Under the pieces are notes generated by a model. That model was not told the DNA's origin, did not search any database, and worked only from the letters and a program-made list of their open reading frames with translations. This document shows positions 35,347 to 44,024 of a stretch of 64,000 nucleotides of DNA, one piece after another (position 1 is the first letter of the stretch; each line of letters begins with the position of its first letter). A program made the position numbers and the translations under genes. The stretch is from Ekhidna sp964289745. GTDB lineage: Bacteria; Bacteroidota; Bacteroidia; Cytophagales; Cyclobacteriaceae. The DNA is taken from contig CAXYMM010000002.1 in assembly GCA_964289745.1 (NCBI GenBank), positions 62,001-126,000 on the forward strand. The letters run 5' to 3'.

Positions 35347-37122
35347 TTAGTCTTTAAGTTCAAAAACTTTTAGCTCCTGCCCCACGTCTAAGTCAAAATG
35401 CTCCATTCCATTTAAATCCATTATTTCATCTACCGTCATGTTGTATTTTCTGGAAATGGCATACATGGTTTCACCCGGTTCCACTATATGGCTGATGACG
35501 TTTTTATCTGCGGCCGCCTCCTCAATGGGGGCTTTTACTTGTAGGTTTTGCCCGATACGAATAGCATCGGGGTTGGGAAGCTCATTCCATCTTAAAAGGT
35601 CGTCCAATTCAATTTTATAAATCTTGACAATAGAAGATAGCGATTCTCCTTTGGCTACGGTGTGGATTCTCACTTTTCTGAGCTCGGCGGAGCTATCTAC
35701 GATGGGCGTCGCAATAGGTTTTATTGCTGCTTTTATTTCCGACGTTTTTGCAAGCCCCTTTTTAATCGCATTGGTTAGCTTGTGGTATGCAACAGGTTCG
35801 GAGGTAGGTCGGGTTTTATTCAGCCAAAGGATTCTGCCTTCTTTTATTTCCTCTACGACGCTCATCCTGTTTTTTTTAGCAAGCTTTGAAAGTTTAATTC
35901 CATATCGTTGCGATACTGACCAAAGGGTTTCGTCTTTGCCTACTACATGGATGCCCACTTTCGATTTCCCTTTTTTCTTTTTGAGGTAAAAAAATTCATT
36001 TGGACGGATACTCTCATCGAAATAGGAGAGGTCATTGTACTTTCTGAACCTCTTTTCACTAATGCCACCCCGAGCGGAAAGCGTATGTATATTGTCGTTA
36101 GGGCGAGATAGTATGGAGGGAATGCCATTTAAGGCTACGGTTATGGGTCTATTAGCATGGGTAATGCCCGGCTTGATTTCCGTGGGTAGTATTTTTTCGA
36201 TTGCGAGTTCGGTTTTTTCTGCTTTTGGTTCGGTTTCTTTTTCGGCTACTATCCTCTTTGGGGGTACTCCTGTTTTAGGTATTAGTACTGAATATGTTTT
36301 ATCAGCGGGAACGCTCCCTCTTTTGAGCCATTTATTGTATTTCTTTAGCTCTTCCAAGTCAACTTTTTGTTCTCTGGCGATTTCATTGAGTGTCTTGCCC
36401 TCGGCATTTGTGATTTCGTCGAGCCAAATTCCCTTGGAGTGTGGTAATCCAACGGAAGGAGAAAAGGCAACATAATGTGCGATGAACTTTTTTAGGTACC
36501 AATAGGTGTTGGTCGTAATCATCATTTTCTTGGCACCATAGCTCTTTTCATGGGTATGTTTCTTAGCACCACCAGCCCCTGCCTGATAGGCGATCACGGC
36601 ATAGGCCCAGTTGTCGAAATAAAAGTTATTGGTATTGAAGTACTTGGCCGCGCCTCTCGAAGAACTGACGATATTCAGGCGCTCATCGACATTTCGATCC
36701 ACTCGTAAGCCTACTTCCCTTCCCGTAAAGTCTTTAAACTGCCAAAATCCTACCGCATTGGCAGAGGATACGGCATCAGAAATTAAAGCGCTTTCTTGAA
36801 TCGCCAAAAACTTAATCTGATCAGGGACACCTCCCTTCTTGTGCTCGCTCTCGATGAACGGAAAGTACAAATTCATCCGATCAACAAGGATATCAAAATA
36901 GGTGGGGCTTCCCGTCAGTCGATCTACTTCTTTCTGAATCTGTTTTCGTGCGCTTTCATTAATGTGAAGTTTTAAGTCTCCGATCATGATTTCAGCGGGT
37001 ACCTGCTGGGCAAAGCAGAGCGGAGAGCTAAATAGAAAAAATAGTACAATGAGCCATTGACTTCCGACTTTTATGCTGTGATTTAAACTACTGGACGCTC
37101 GACCTTTGATTGCTGGCTTCAT
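35347..37122 (-). CDS. LysM-containing lytic transglycosylase (MltD-type)
   Basis: 591 residues. The signal peptide (WLIVLFFLFSSPLCFA, about 23-38) follows a basic n-region. The SLT family 1 domain (about 90-240) has FLAIQESALISDAVSSANAVGFWQF with the catalytic Glu, and AVIAYQAGAGGAKKH. The C-terminal half has three clear LysM domains (HVVGKDETLWSVSQRYGI, HTVAKGESLSSIVKIYKI, HIVEPGETMYAISRKYNM) and a degenerate fourth before them. It cleaves murein glycan strands in the periplasm. The first 4 bases overlap the O-methyltransferase (ATGA). Confidence 0.93.
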   Translation of the reverse strand: MKPAIKGRASSSLNHSIKVGSQWLIVLFFLFSSPLCFAQQVPAEIMIGDLKLHINESARKQIQKEVDRLTGSPTYFDILVDRMNLYFPFIESEHKKGGVPDQIKFLAIQESALISDAVSSANAVGFWQFKDFTGREVGLRVDRNVDERLNIVSSSRGAAKYFNTNNFYFDNWAYAVIAYQAGAGGAKKHTHEKSYGAKKMMITTNTYWYLKKFIAHYVAFSPSVGLPHSKGIWLDEITNAEGKTLNEIAREQKVDLEELKKYNKWLKRGSVPADKTYSVLIPKTGVPPKRIVAEKETEPKAEKTELAIEKILPTEIKPGITHANRPITVALNGIPSILSRPNDNIHTLSARGGISEKRFRKYNDLSYFDESIRPNEFFYLKKKKGKSKVGIHVVGKDETLWSVSQRYGIKLSKLAKKNRMSVVEEIKEGRILWLNKTRPTSEPVAYHKLTNAIKKGLAKTSEIKAAIKPIATPIVDSSAELRKVRIHTVAKGESLSSIVKIYKIELDDLLRWNELPNPDAIRIGQNLQVKAPIEEAAADKNVISHIVEPGETMYAISRKYNMTVDEIMDLNGMEHFDLDVGQELKVFELKD

Positions 37123-37757
37123 ATCTTTCTCAATATCATGAGTCCATCCCGAATGGGAAATAAAACATTTTGAACGCCAGCGTCAGCATGTACTTTTTTA
37201 TTAAATGATCGAATACTATCGGTGGTTTTATCCTTTAGGCTAAAATCGGATACTTTACCACTCCATAAAGTATTATCGGCTATAATAAATCCGCCTTTTT
37301 TGGTTTGGCTTACTACCATATCGAAGTAATGCGCGTAATTTTCTTTGTCTGCATCAATAAATACAAGGTCCCATTCTTCCTCCAGCGTGGGCACAATTTC
37401 CATCGCATTGCCCAATTTCATTTCGATTTGTTTCTTAAACGGCGATTTATCGAAATATTGCTGGGTGCGACTAGCAAGTGCTAGGTTGTGGTCGATGGTA
37501 ATGATTTTACCTTGCGGTTCTAAGCCCTCGGCAAGACACAATGTGGCATAGCCCGTGTAGGTGCCCAACTCAAGGATTCTTTTCGGATGAATCATGTGGG
37601 AAAGCATCGAAAGCACCCGTCCTTGCAGATGACCAGAAAGCATACGGGGTTTTGATACATGCAGGTGGGTCTCTCGGTTGATTTGCTTTAGCAAATCAGT
37701 TTCAGCTTCAGAGTGATCTTCTACATATTTCTGAAGATTTTTAGGAAAAAAATCCAT
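37119..37757 (-). CDS. O-methyltransferase (class I, SAM-dependent)
   Basis: 212 residues from the ATG at 37757 (MDFFPKNLQKYVEDHSEAET). The SAM site is LELGTYTGYATLCLAEGL, then TIDHN and WDLVFIDADKENYAHYFD, which belong to the metal-dependent catechol/caffeoyl-CoA O-methyltransferase family. The substrate is unknown. A TTG-N18-TATCTTTA promoter ends 4 bases before the ATG. It overlaps the transglycosylase start by 4 bases, so the two form an operon, a common arrangement in Bacteroidetes. Confidence 0.9.
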   Translation of the reverse strand: MDFFPKNLQKYVEDHSEAETDLLKQINRETHLHVSKPRMLSGHLQGRVLSMLSHMIHPKRILELGTYTGYATLCLAEGLEPQGKIITIDHNLALASRTQQYFDKSPFKKQIEMKLGNAMEIVPTLEEEWDLVFIDADKENYAHYFDMVVSQTKKGGFIIADNTLWSGKVSDFSLKDKTTDSIRSFNKKVHADAGVQNVLFPIRDGLMILRKI

Positions 37758-37761
37758 AATG

Positions 37762-37790
37762 TAAAGATAGAAGCAGTTCAATTAGTGCAA
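37762..37790 (-). promoter_or_regulatory. Promoter of the O-methyltransferase/transglycosylase pair
   Basis: Minus-strand TTG (37788-37790), 18-base spacer, TATCTTTA (37762-37769). The ATG is 4 bases after the -7 box, implying a leaderless or very short-leader message. Confidence 0.55.
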
Positions 37791-37837
37791 GCACCCAAAG
37801 GCAGATTTTTTAGAAAGCCTCCTTAGTATTGGTTTAA

Positions 37838-39076
37838 TTATTCGGGAGAATAGGTTAGTGAACTCATCTTTTCTACTGGCAGATAGCGATGGGCTAAATC
37901 CTGTATTTGCATCGAAGTGATGCCGTCAATTTTTTTGAATACGTTATTGATATCGGGTATTCGATTTAAATCAAGCTGGCTTTTAGCCATCATGAGCATC
38001 ATGGCATTTTTATTTTCTTCGGATAGTGCCAGCTGCCCTTTGATTTGGTTTTTAGCCTTATGAAGTTGCACGTTTCCTAAGGGTTTGTTTTTTAGGGTTT
38101 CGATCTCTTTAAGCACAAGACGTTGACTTCTCTTTAAATTTTTGGCATCCGTAGCAAAGTATATTGCAAACTGCCCCGTCTCCAAATAAGGGGCATAGCT
38201 TGCATCCACACCGTATACCAGTCCGTGCTTTTCTCTTAGGCTAAGGTTTAACCTTGAACTCATACTGGGACCTCCTAAAAGATTGACCAAAAAGAAAAAG
38301 GGAATTCGGTTTTCATCTTTGATGCCAAGACTAGGCAGGCCCATAGCAAAGTGAGCCTGCGAAATGGGCTTTTTAATTTCTTTTCTACTCGGCTCGTAGC
38401 CGTCAAACCAGCGGCGTTTGGGGGTGTGATTTTTATGAGGTATCGCTTGGATGTATTTTTCGGCAAGTTTCACTATTTTTTTTGCCGGGTAGTTTCCGAC
38501 ACTGGACAGGATTATTTTTTCTGTATTTAAGTTGCGTTGAAGAAAAGTTTGAAAATCATTTTGTTTAAATCGATTTACGGTTTTTTCGATACCCAAGATA
38601 TTCCACCCTAATGCATGGCACGGGAAAAGCTGCTCATCGAACTCATCTTGAAGCGCATCTTCTGGGGTGTCTCGATACATACTCATTTCTTCCAAAATAA
38701 CTTTACGCTCCTTTTCTATTTGCTTTTCAGGAAAGGTGGAATGGAACGTAATATCAGTAAGTAGTTCTATCGCTTTCGCTACGTGCAGATCCAGTAGGGT
38801 AGCGTAAAAGCATATCTTCTCTTTTGTGGTGTAGGCATTGAGTTCTCCGCCTAGCGACTCCAGTCGATTAATGATGTGGTAAGCGTTTCGCTTTTTTGTC
38901 CCTTTGAAAGCCATGTGTTCCAGAAAGTGAGCCAGACCTTGTTCCTCTGCGGTTTCATCCCGACTCCCAATATCCAGCATGATGCCGATGTGGGCTATTT
39001 GGGTGTTTGATACTTGCGCGTGAATGACCCTGATGCCGTTTCGCAGTTGGGTCAACTCGTATTCTTTCTCGCTCAT
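37838..39076 (-). CDS. M16 family zinc protease (insulinase-like)
   Basis: 412 residues, the size of a single M16 subunit. The inverted zinc motif HxxEH is in LAHFLEHMAFKGT, with the distal Glu expected about 75 residues later in the KVILEEMSM helix. No signal peptide or membrane segment, so probably cytoplasmic. The C-terminal half has R/Y-type features (NLSLREKHGLVYGV) used in substrate binding. M16B enzymes are often paired with an inactive partner, but none is adjacent. Confidence 0.92.
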   Translation of the reverse strand: MSEKEYELTQLRNGIRVIHAQVSNTQIAHIGIMLDIGSRDETAEEQGLAHFLEHMAFKGTKKRNAYHIINRLESLGGELNAYTTKEKICFYATLLDLHVAKAIELLTDITFHSTFPEKQIEKERKVILEEMSMYRDTPEDALQDEFDEQLFPCHALGWNILGIEKTVNRFKQNDFQTFLQRNLNTEKIILSSVGNYPAKKIVKLAEKYIQAIPHKNHTPKRRWFDGYEPSRKEIKKPISQAHFAMGLPSLGIKDENRIPFFFLVNLLGGPSMSSRLNLSLREKHGLVYGVDASYAPYLETGQFAIYFATDAKNLKRSQRLVLKEIETLKNKPLGNVQLHKAKNQIKGQLALSEENKNAMMLMMAKSQLDLNRIPDINNVFKKIDGITSMQIQDLAHRYLPVEKMSSLTYSPE

Positions 39077-39083
39077 GAATGCG

Positions 39084-39091
39084 CAAAGTTA
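39084..39091 (-). promoter_or_regulatory. Probable -7 element of the M16 protease gene
   Basis: Minus-strand TAACTTTG, a perfect TANNTTTG, ends 7 bases before the ATG. No convincing -33 TTG at 18-21 bases. Confidence 0.45.
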
Positions 39092-39176
39092 GGAGGATAG
39101 ACCAAGAAAAGGAGGAACTATTGCCTGATAATCAATAAAGGAAGGCATCAAAAAAAATCTTTTTTTTTAAATTTAC

Positions 39177-39207
39177 TTGCAAATACGATCCTATACCCTT
39201 ATTCTTG
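39177..39207 (+). promoter_or_regulatory. Locus B promoter
   Basis: TTG (39177-39179), 20-base spacer, TATTCTTG (39200-39207), 36 bases before the ATG: the same elements and distances as locus A. It shares TTGCAAATACGATC and CTTGTATTTTA with it. Confidence 0.75.
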
Positions 39208-39243
39208 TATTTTAGTATATTCTATAATTAAACGAAAACCAAA

Positions 39244-41059
39244 ATGGAAAACATAAACATCTTAAATAAGGCAGCGAAAAATTTTGAATTTATGAATAAT
39301 CAAATCAAATCAAATCAAATCAAATCAAATCAAATCAAATCAAATCAAATCAAATCAAATCAAATCAAATCAAATCAAATCAAATCAAATCAAATCAAAT
39401 CAAATCAAATCAAATCAAATCAAATCAAATCAAATCAAATCAAATCAAATCAAATCAAATCAAATCAAATCAAATCAAATCAAATCAAATCAAATCAAAT
39501 CAAATCAAATCAAATCAAATCAAATCAAATCAAATCAAATCAAATCAAATCAAATCAAATCAAATCAAATCAAATCAAATCAAATCAAATCAAATCAAAT
39601 CAAATCAAATCAAATCAAATCAAATCAAATCAAATCTTTGAATTTTAAATCGAAAACCTTTCTACTCGCTACCCTATGCGCAGTTGCCATCTTATGGAGT
39701 TGCAAGGGCGATGATCCAGTTGACCCAGTCGACACCAAAGTAGTCGCCGACTTTACTTTTACCAAAGGCTCAGCAGGGGCGGTAACCTTTAAAAACGCTT
39801 CTAAAAACGCCACCAGCTACGCTTGGGACTTTGGCGATGGAAACAAAGCCACCGAAGAAAACCCCACCCATACCTACACGAAAGACAGCACCTATACGGT
39901 AAAGCTCACCGCTACGAATGCAGGCGGATCGGCGGATAAAACCGCAACGGTAACCATTGAGGGTATCATTACCATCGCCATAGGGGATTTGTCTCAATTA
40001 GCTATTTTGGAAAACAGCCCTAAAGGCACCCTGATCGGGGAGATCACGGCGACCGTAGCCAATACAGAAGAAACGCCCGTTTATTCGATTACGAGCCAAA
40101 GCCCGGCAGGTGCCATTGCTTTGGAGGGAAATAAAATGGTGATAGCCAATGCAAATGCCTTTGATTACGACACGAATAAGGAGCTTACCGGCGAAATACA
40201 GGCGACAGTAGGCGGAGTAACGACCACGGCAAACTTTACGGTTTTAGTAGATAAATTAATTGAGATCCCAGGTGATAACTTTAAAGCGACATTACTCAGG
40301 ACGAAGGGCATTGACGCCAATGGAGATGGGGAAATTTCACTGTTGGAGGCTCAAGCATTTACTGGAGACTTTGGTGGACTTTTCTTAAAAGACCTTACTG
40401 GACTGGAATATTTTACAAATTTTCTCAAGCTTAATTTAGGATTCAACCAATTAGCGGCCATCGATGTTTCTAAAAACACTGCGCTTACTGAGCTTCTTTT
40501 AAATAACAATCAATTAACAGCCATCGATGTTTCTAATAACACCGCACTTACTAGCCTTGTTTTAACTTCTAATCAATTAGCAGCCATCGATGTTTCTAAA
40601 AACACCGCACTTACCGCGCTTAATTTAGGATTCAACCAATTAGCGGTCATCGATGTTTCTAAAAACACTGCGCTCACTGAGCTTGTTTTAAGTTTCAATC
40701 AATTAACTGCACTGGATGTATCAAAGAACACCGCACTTACTGAGCTTACTTTAATTAGCAATCAATTAACAAACATCGATGTTTCAAAGAACACGGCACT
40801 TACTGAGCTTGCTTTAAGCGGAAATCAATTAACAGACATCGATGTTTCTCAAAACACCGCACTTACTACACTTAATTTAGAAAACAATGTCAGATTAACA
40901 AAGGTTAATCTGGCGAATGGGAATAACAATGTGCTTACTAATTTTGACTTGAGAAATAATCCTAATCTAACCTGTGTGCAAGTGGATAAGATACCTTCAC
41001 CTTTTCCAACGGGGTGGAAATTTGATAATGCATCTGTTTTTAAAGATAAATGTCCGTAA
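39244..41059 (+). CDS. Phase-variable PKD-LRR surface lipoprotein, locus B (67 repeat units)
   Basis: An ATG at 39244 begins 19 codons (MENINILNKAAKNFEFMNN), then 67 CAAAT units. With 67 units the ATG frame stops at the TAA at 39646-39648. The lipoprotein frame is open from a TTG at 39638 to 41059 (473 residues): signal FLLATLCAVAILWSC (lipobox LWSC), PKD domain with YAWDFGDG (about 35-110), cadherin-like segment, an LRR cap with an EF-hand-like DANGDGEIS, seven 21-residue LRRs and a C-terminal cap NNPNLTCVQVDKIPSPFPTG. The 65- or 68-unit forms would fuse ATG and lipoprotein (about 606 residues for 68). Alternatively the lipoprotein is made from the TTG by reinitiation. Surface adhesion or ligand binding is inferred from domains. 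Confidence 0.85.
39301..39635 (+). repeat. (CAAAT)67 pentanucleotide microsatellite, locus B
   Basis: 67 perfect CAAAT units (335 bases) without a single interruption, twice the length of locus A. It sits exactly 57 bases after the ATG in both loci. All forward frames are stop-free and encode QIKSN cycles; the reverse strand has TGA in each frame. Confidence 0.97.
40441..40881 (+). repeat. 63-base tandem LRR-coding repeats, locus B
   Basis: Seven 63-base units encode 21-residue LRRs, with ATCGATGTTTC-type cores exactly 63 bases apart (for example 40460 and 40523). Units are very similar at the DNA level, so unequal recombination could change LRR number. Locus A has only four corresponding units. 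Confidence 0.85.
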
Positions 41060-41073
41060 AAAAGCGCATCACC

Positions 41074-41109
41074 GCCTAGGCTTCGTAGGGGTTTAGGCTA
41101 TTTTTTTTT
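41074..41109 (+). terminator. Locus B terminator
   Basis: GCCTA (41074-41078) pairs with TAGGC (41094-41098), followed by a T-rich run to 41109. It lies in the 27-base block shared with locus A. Confidence 0.65.
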
Positions 41110-41625
41110 GAAAAGGTGTAGCGACCCCGCTTGAAGCGTACAAAAAAGGGCGGTGGGTCAGAAAGTGGGGCGTGGTCAGTTCAGCCCAAAACCCTACCCC
41201 TTTACGAAGTGCCGGCTTCTTACATTTGCTTGCGTGAATTTGAAATGAAGGTTTCACGATGGTGTCTACAACAGATTTCACCGCAATAAAGATGGATTTG
41301 ACCCGCTCATTGGCGAATTTGTCCTCCTTTTCAGCAATTCATTTGGCATTATCATTGCAATAAATCAGCAAAGTGGTATCATTAACGTTCTGAACTACCC
41401 CTTCATGCGAGCAGAAAAAGAACAAGAATTTTCCCCAAAGGAATACCCAAAAGCTCCCGTGTGCAGAGCCAAGGCTTCTGAGGGAGTCAACATTATAGGC
41501 GCGCATTTGGCTTACAACGCAAGGCGAGAGGAAAGCGCACGAGTACCTCAAAAGTGTCCTACAAAGCTAACTTGCAGGTATCCACACGAATATCGCAGAG
41601 CTGTCACCTCATTGACCCCTGAACG
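41110..41625. other. Non-coding spacer upstream of the symporter
   Basis: About 515 bases. A plus-strand frame without a start is open from about 41290 to the symporter ATG, but I recognise nothing in it and its composition (many Arg/Cys near the end) looks like chance. The symporter promoter must be in this region; none was identified with confidence. Confidence 0.4.
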
Positions 41626-43236
41626 ATGAACTTTTCCGTTACCGATTCCATCATTTTCGTTATTTACTGCCTCACTATCTTGGGTGTAGGAATTTTTGTT
41701 TCAAGGGGAAAATCAGGAGCGAAGAAAAATGCGGAAGACTACTTTCTGGCAAGTAAATCACTACCATGGTGGGCGATTGGTGCCTCTTTGATTGCCGCCA
41801 ATATTTCAGCAGAGCAGTTTATCGGCATGTCAGGATCAGGCTTTGTGCTGGGGTTAGCCATTGCGTCTTACGAGTGGATGGCAGCACTGACGCTGATCAT
41901 TGTGGGAAAGTACTTTCTGCCCGTGTTCATCAAACAAGGGCTTTATACCATCCCAGAGTTTATAGAGAAAAGATTCAGTACTCAATTAAAGACGATTCTG
42001 GCCGTTTTTTGGATCGCGCTTTTTGTTTTTGTCAATCTTAGTTCCGTGTTGTATCTGGGCGCACTCGCTTTGAATACCCTTTTAAAGGTGCCCTTGATCT
42101 ACGGAGTGCTCGGGCTGGCATTGTTTGCGGCGGCTTATTCCTTGTATGGAGGATTAGCTGCGGTCGCATGGACAGACGTCATACAGGTCATATTTTTGGT
42201 GCTCGGCGGGCTTGTAACCACCTACCTTGCGTTGGAGACCCTCTCATCGAATGGAAGCGTCATTTCAGGTTTTCAGGAAGCAATGAATCGTGCGCCTGAT
42301 CATTTTCACATGATATTAGCCGAATCCAATCCTCAATACATGAATCTCCCGGGCATCTGGGTACTCATCGGAGGATTGTGGGTAGCTAATTTATACTATT
42401 GGGGGTTCAACCAATATATCATTCAACGAACCCTCGCAGCCAAATCCATTAGCGAGGCGCAAAAAGGGATTGTATTTGCTGCTTTCATTAAATTACTGAT
42501 ACCGTTTATTGTGGTTATTCCGGGGATTGCCGGTTACGTCATCGTCAATGATCCCGAATTGCTGGCAGGTTTTTCTACGACCCACATGCCTTCGCTGGAC
42601 GAAGCCGATAAAGCCTATCCATGGCTCATGCAATTTCTACCTTCGGGACTAAAGGGAATTGCTGTAGCCGCACTCACCGCTGCGATTGTGTCTTCATTGG
42701 CGTCTATGCTTAATTCTACGTCTACCATTTTCACGATGGACATTTACTTACCCTATTTTTCCAAAAACAAAGACAGCAAGGATCCAAAGCTGGTAGGTAT
42801 TGGGCGGGCAGCTGCGGCCATTGCGCTGGTGCTGGGTTGCATCATGGCACCATTACTTGGCGGATTGGATCAAGCCTTTCAATTCATTCAGGAATACACG
42901 GGCATTGTCAGCCCGGGCATACTGGCGGTCTTCTTAATGGGACTATTTTGGAAGAAAACAACGAATAAAGCCGCCATATGGAGCATCTTGTTGTCCATCC
43001 CTATCGCTATTGGGTTCAAATCATTTCCCTCCATACCATGGATGAATCAAATGGGGATGACCGCTTTGCTTACCATGTTGGTTATTGTGATCATTAGCTA
43101 CCTGCAACATAGAGGTGCTGACGATGAAAAAGGCATTTATTTGGGTGGGGATGTCTTTCAAACGAAAAAAGTGTACAATGTGCTTTCCTACGCGATTTGT
43201 TTAATCCTTGTGATCTTGTATGCACTCTTTTGGTAA
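41626..43236 (+). CDS. Sodium:solute symporter (SSS family, SglT-like)
   Basis: 536 residues with about 14 hydrophobic helices. Diagnostic segments: ADYFLASKSLPWW-type motif (AEDYFLASKSLPWWAIG), SLIAANISAEQFIGMSGSGF, the helix GLYTIPEFIEKRFS, and the Na+-binding region ALTAAIVSSLASMLNSTSTI. It resembles Na+/sugar cotransporters; the solute cannot be fixed from sequence. No catabolic genes are adjacent. ATG start at 41626. Confidence 0.9.
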   Translation: MNFSVTDSIIFVIYCLTILGVGIFVSRGKSGAKKNAEDYFLASKSLPWWAIGASLIAANISAEQFIGMSGSGFVLGLAIASYEWMAALTLIIVGKYFLPVFIKQGLYTIPEFIEKRFSTQLKTILAVFWIALFVFVNLSSVLYLGALALNTLLKVPLIYGVLGLALFAAAYSLYGGLAAVAWTDVIQVIFLVLGGLVTTYLALETLSSNGSVISGFQEAMNRAPDHFHMILAESNPQYMNLPGIWVLIGGLWVANLYYWGFNQYIIQRTLAAKSISEAQKGIVFAAFIKLLIPFIVVIPGIAGYVIVNDPELLAGFSTTHMPSLDEADKAYPWLMQFLPSGLKGIAVAALTAAIVSSLASMLNSTSTIFTMDIYLPYFSKNKDSKDPKLVGIGRAAAAIALVLGCIMAPLLGGLDQAFQFIQEYTGIVSPGILAVFLMGLFWKKTTNKAAIWSILLSIPIAIGFKSFPSIPWMNQMGMTALLTMLVIVIISYLQHRGADDEKGIYLGGDVFQTKKVYNVLSYAICLILVILYALFW

Positions 43237-43389
43237 GCCATGGAGTCACTCTTTCTTTGAATTTAAAAACGATTTTGTTGCGTTTTTTTACGCCCAAATC
43301 GATTAAGACGACTCCAATGAGCTGGATGTAAGGCTGTGGCGATGGGTATTCAATTTCCTCTGAAAAGTCATTTTCAAAATGCAATATGC

Positions 43390-43995
43390 CTAAACACCAT
43401 AGGCTAGGAGATAACCCTTTATCCATTCATATTGAATTATATGCGTTGACTCCTGCTCCGCTTTGGTGATAGTCCCCACCATCTTGTTTTCCGACTCAAT
43501 GACGATGTCTATTTCATCTTTTAGGCTCAAGAATTTTCTGCCAAAAATCTTATACACCACTTCTTTTGCGCACCAGATCGCACAAAGACGCCTTAGATTG
43601 GTAGCATACTTTTTTTCTGTAGGGCTAATGAATTTATGTTGAACTTTGAAGAGCTTCTCCCTTGGTCGCTCCATATCGATTCCACATGGTTGGGTAAGGT
43701 GAATCATGGCAGATGCGATGGGAAAGGAATGGGAGATAGAAATATTGGCATGCTGACCCATTAAGAAAGGTTTTCCAGTTTCTAATTTCCCGATACCTTG
43801 GTAATTGAGGCCAAATTTTTCTGCCAATGTTTTCGCCAGTACTCTGCCCACAATCCACTCCGCTTGACGCACAGGGCTTAAGTCTACGGGGTAAGGTTCT
43901 GGAGACATGTGGGGGAGTTCCAGAAAAGTTTCTTGAATATTCCATACCGCATATGCAGATACTTCATCGATTTGCTTGTTAAGTAGCAAGGGCAT
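43390..43995 (-). CDS. 4'-phosphopantetheinyl transferase (Sfp-type)
   Basis: 201 residues from the ATG at 43995; an upstream TTG would add two. It transfers phosphopantetheine from CoA to carrier proteins. The family motifs are ISISHSFPIAS, the Mg2+ site CGIDMERP and WCAKEVVYKIFG. The size fits the compact Sfp type used for secondary metabolism or fatty-acid ACP. A 29-base gap separates its start from the divergent WD40 gene, so their promoters overlap. Confidence 0.92.
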   Translation of the reverse strand: MPLLLNKQIDEVSAYAVWNIQETFLELPHMSPEPYPVDLSPVRQAEWIVGRVLAKTLAEKFGLNYQGIGKLETGKPFLMGQHANISISHSFPIASAMIHLTQPCGIDMERPREKLFKVQHKFISPTEKKYATNLRRLCAIWCAKEVVYKIFGRKFLSLKDEIDIVIESENKMVGTITKAEQESTHIIQYEWIKGYLLAYGV

Positions 43996-44024
43996 AAACA
44001 ATTGTAATAATTTTAAGGCATCCT

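Noticed and set aside
35438..36475. Several long frames antisense to the LysM transglycosylase
   Set aside because: They are shadows of a strongly supported gene; composition follows its codon pattern.
39301..39635. CAAAT tract as a CRISPR array or satellite
   Set aside because: The unit is 5 bases with no spacers and no cas genes nearby; it is a coding microsatellite.
41290..41629. Open frame running into the symporter start
   Set aside because: No start until 41405, odd composition and no recognisable family; likely chance.
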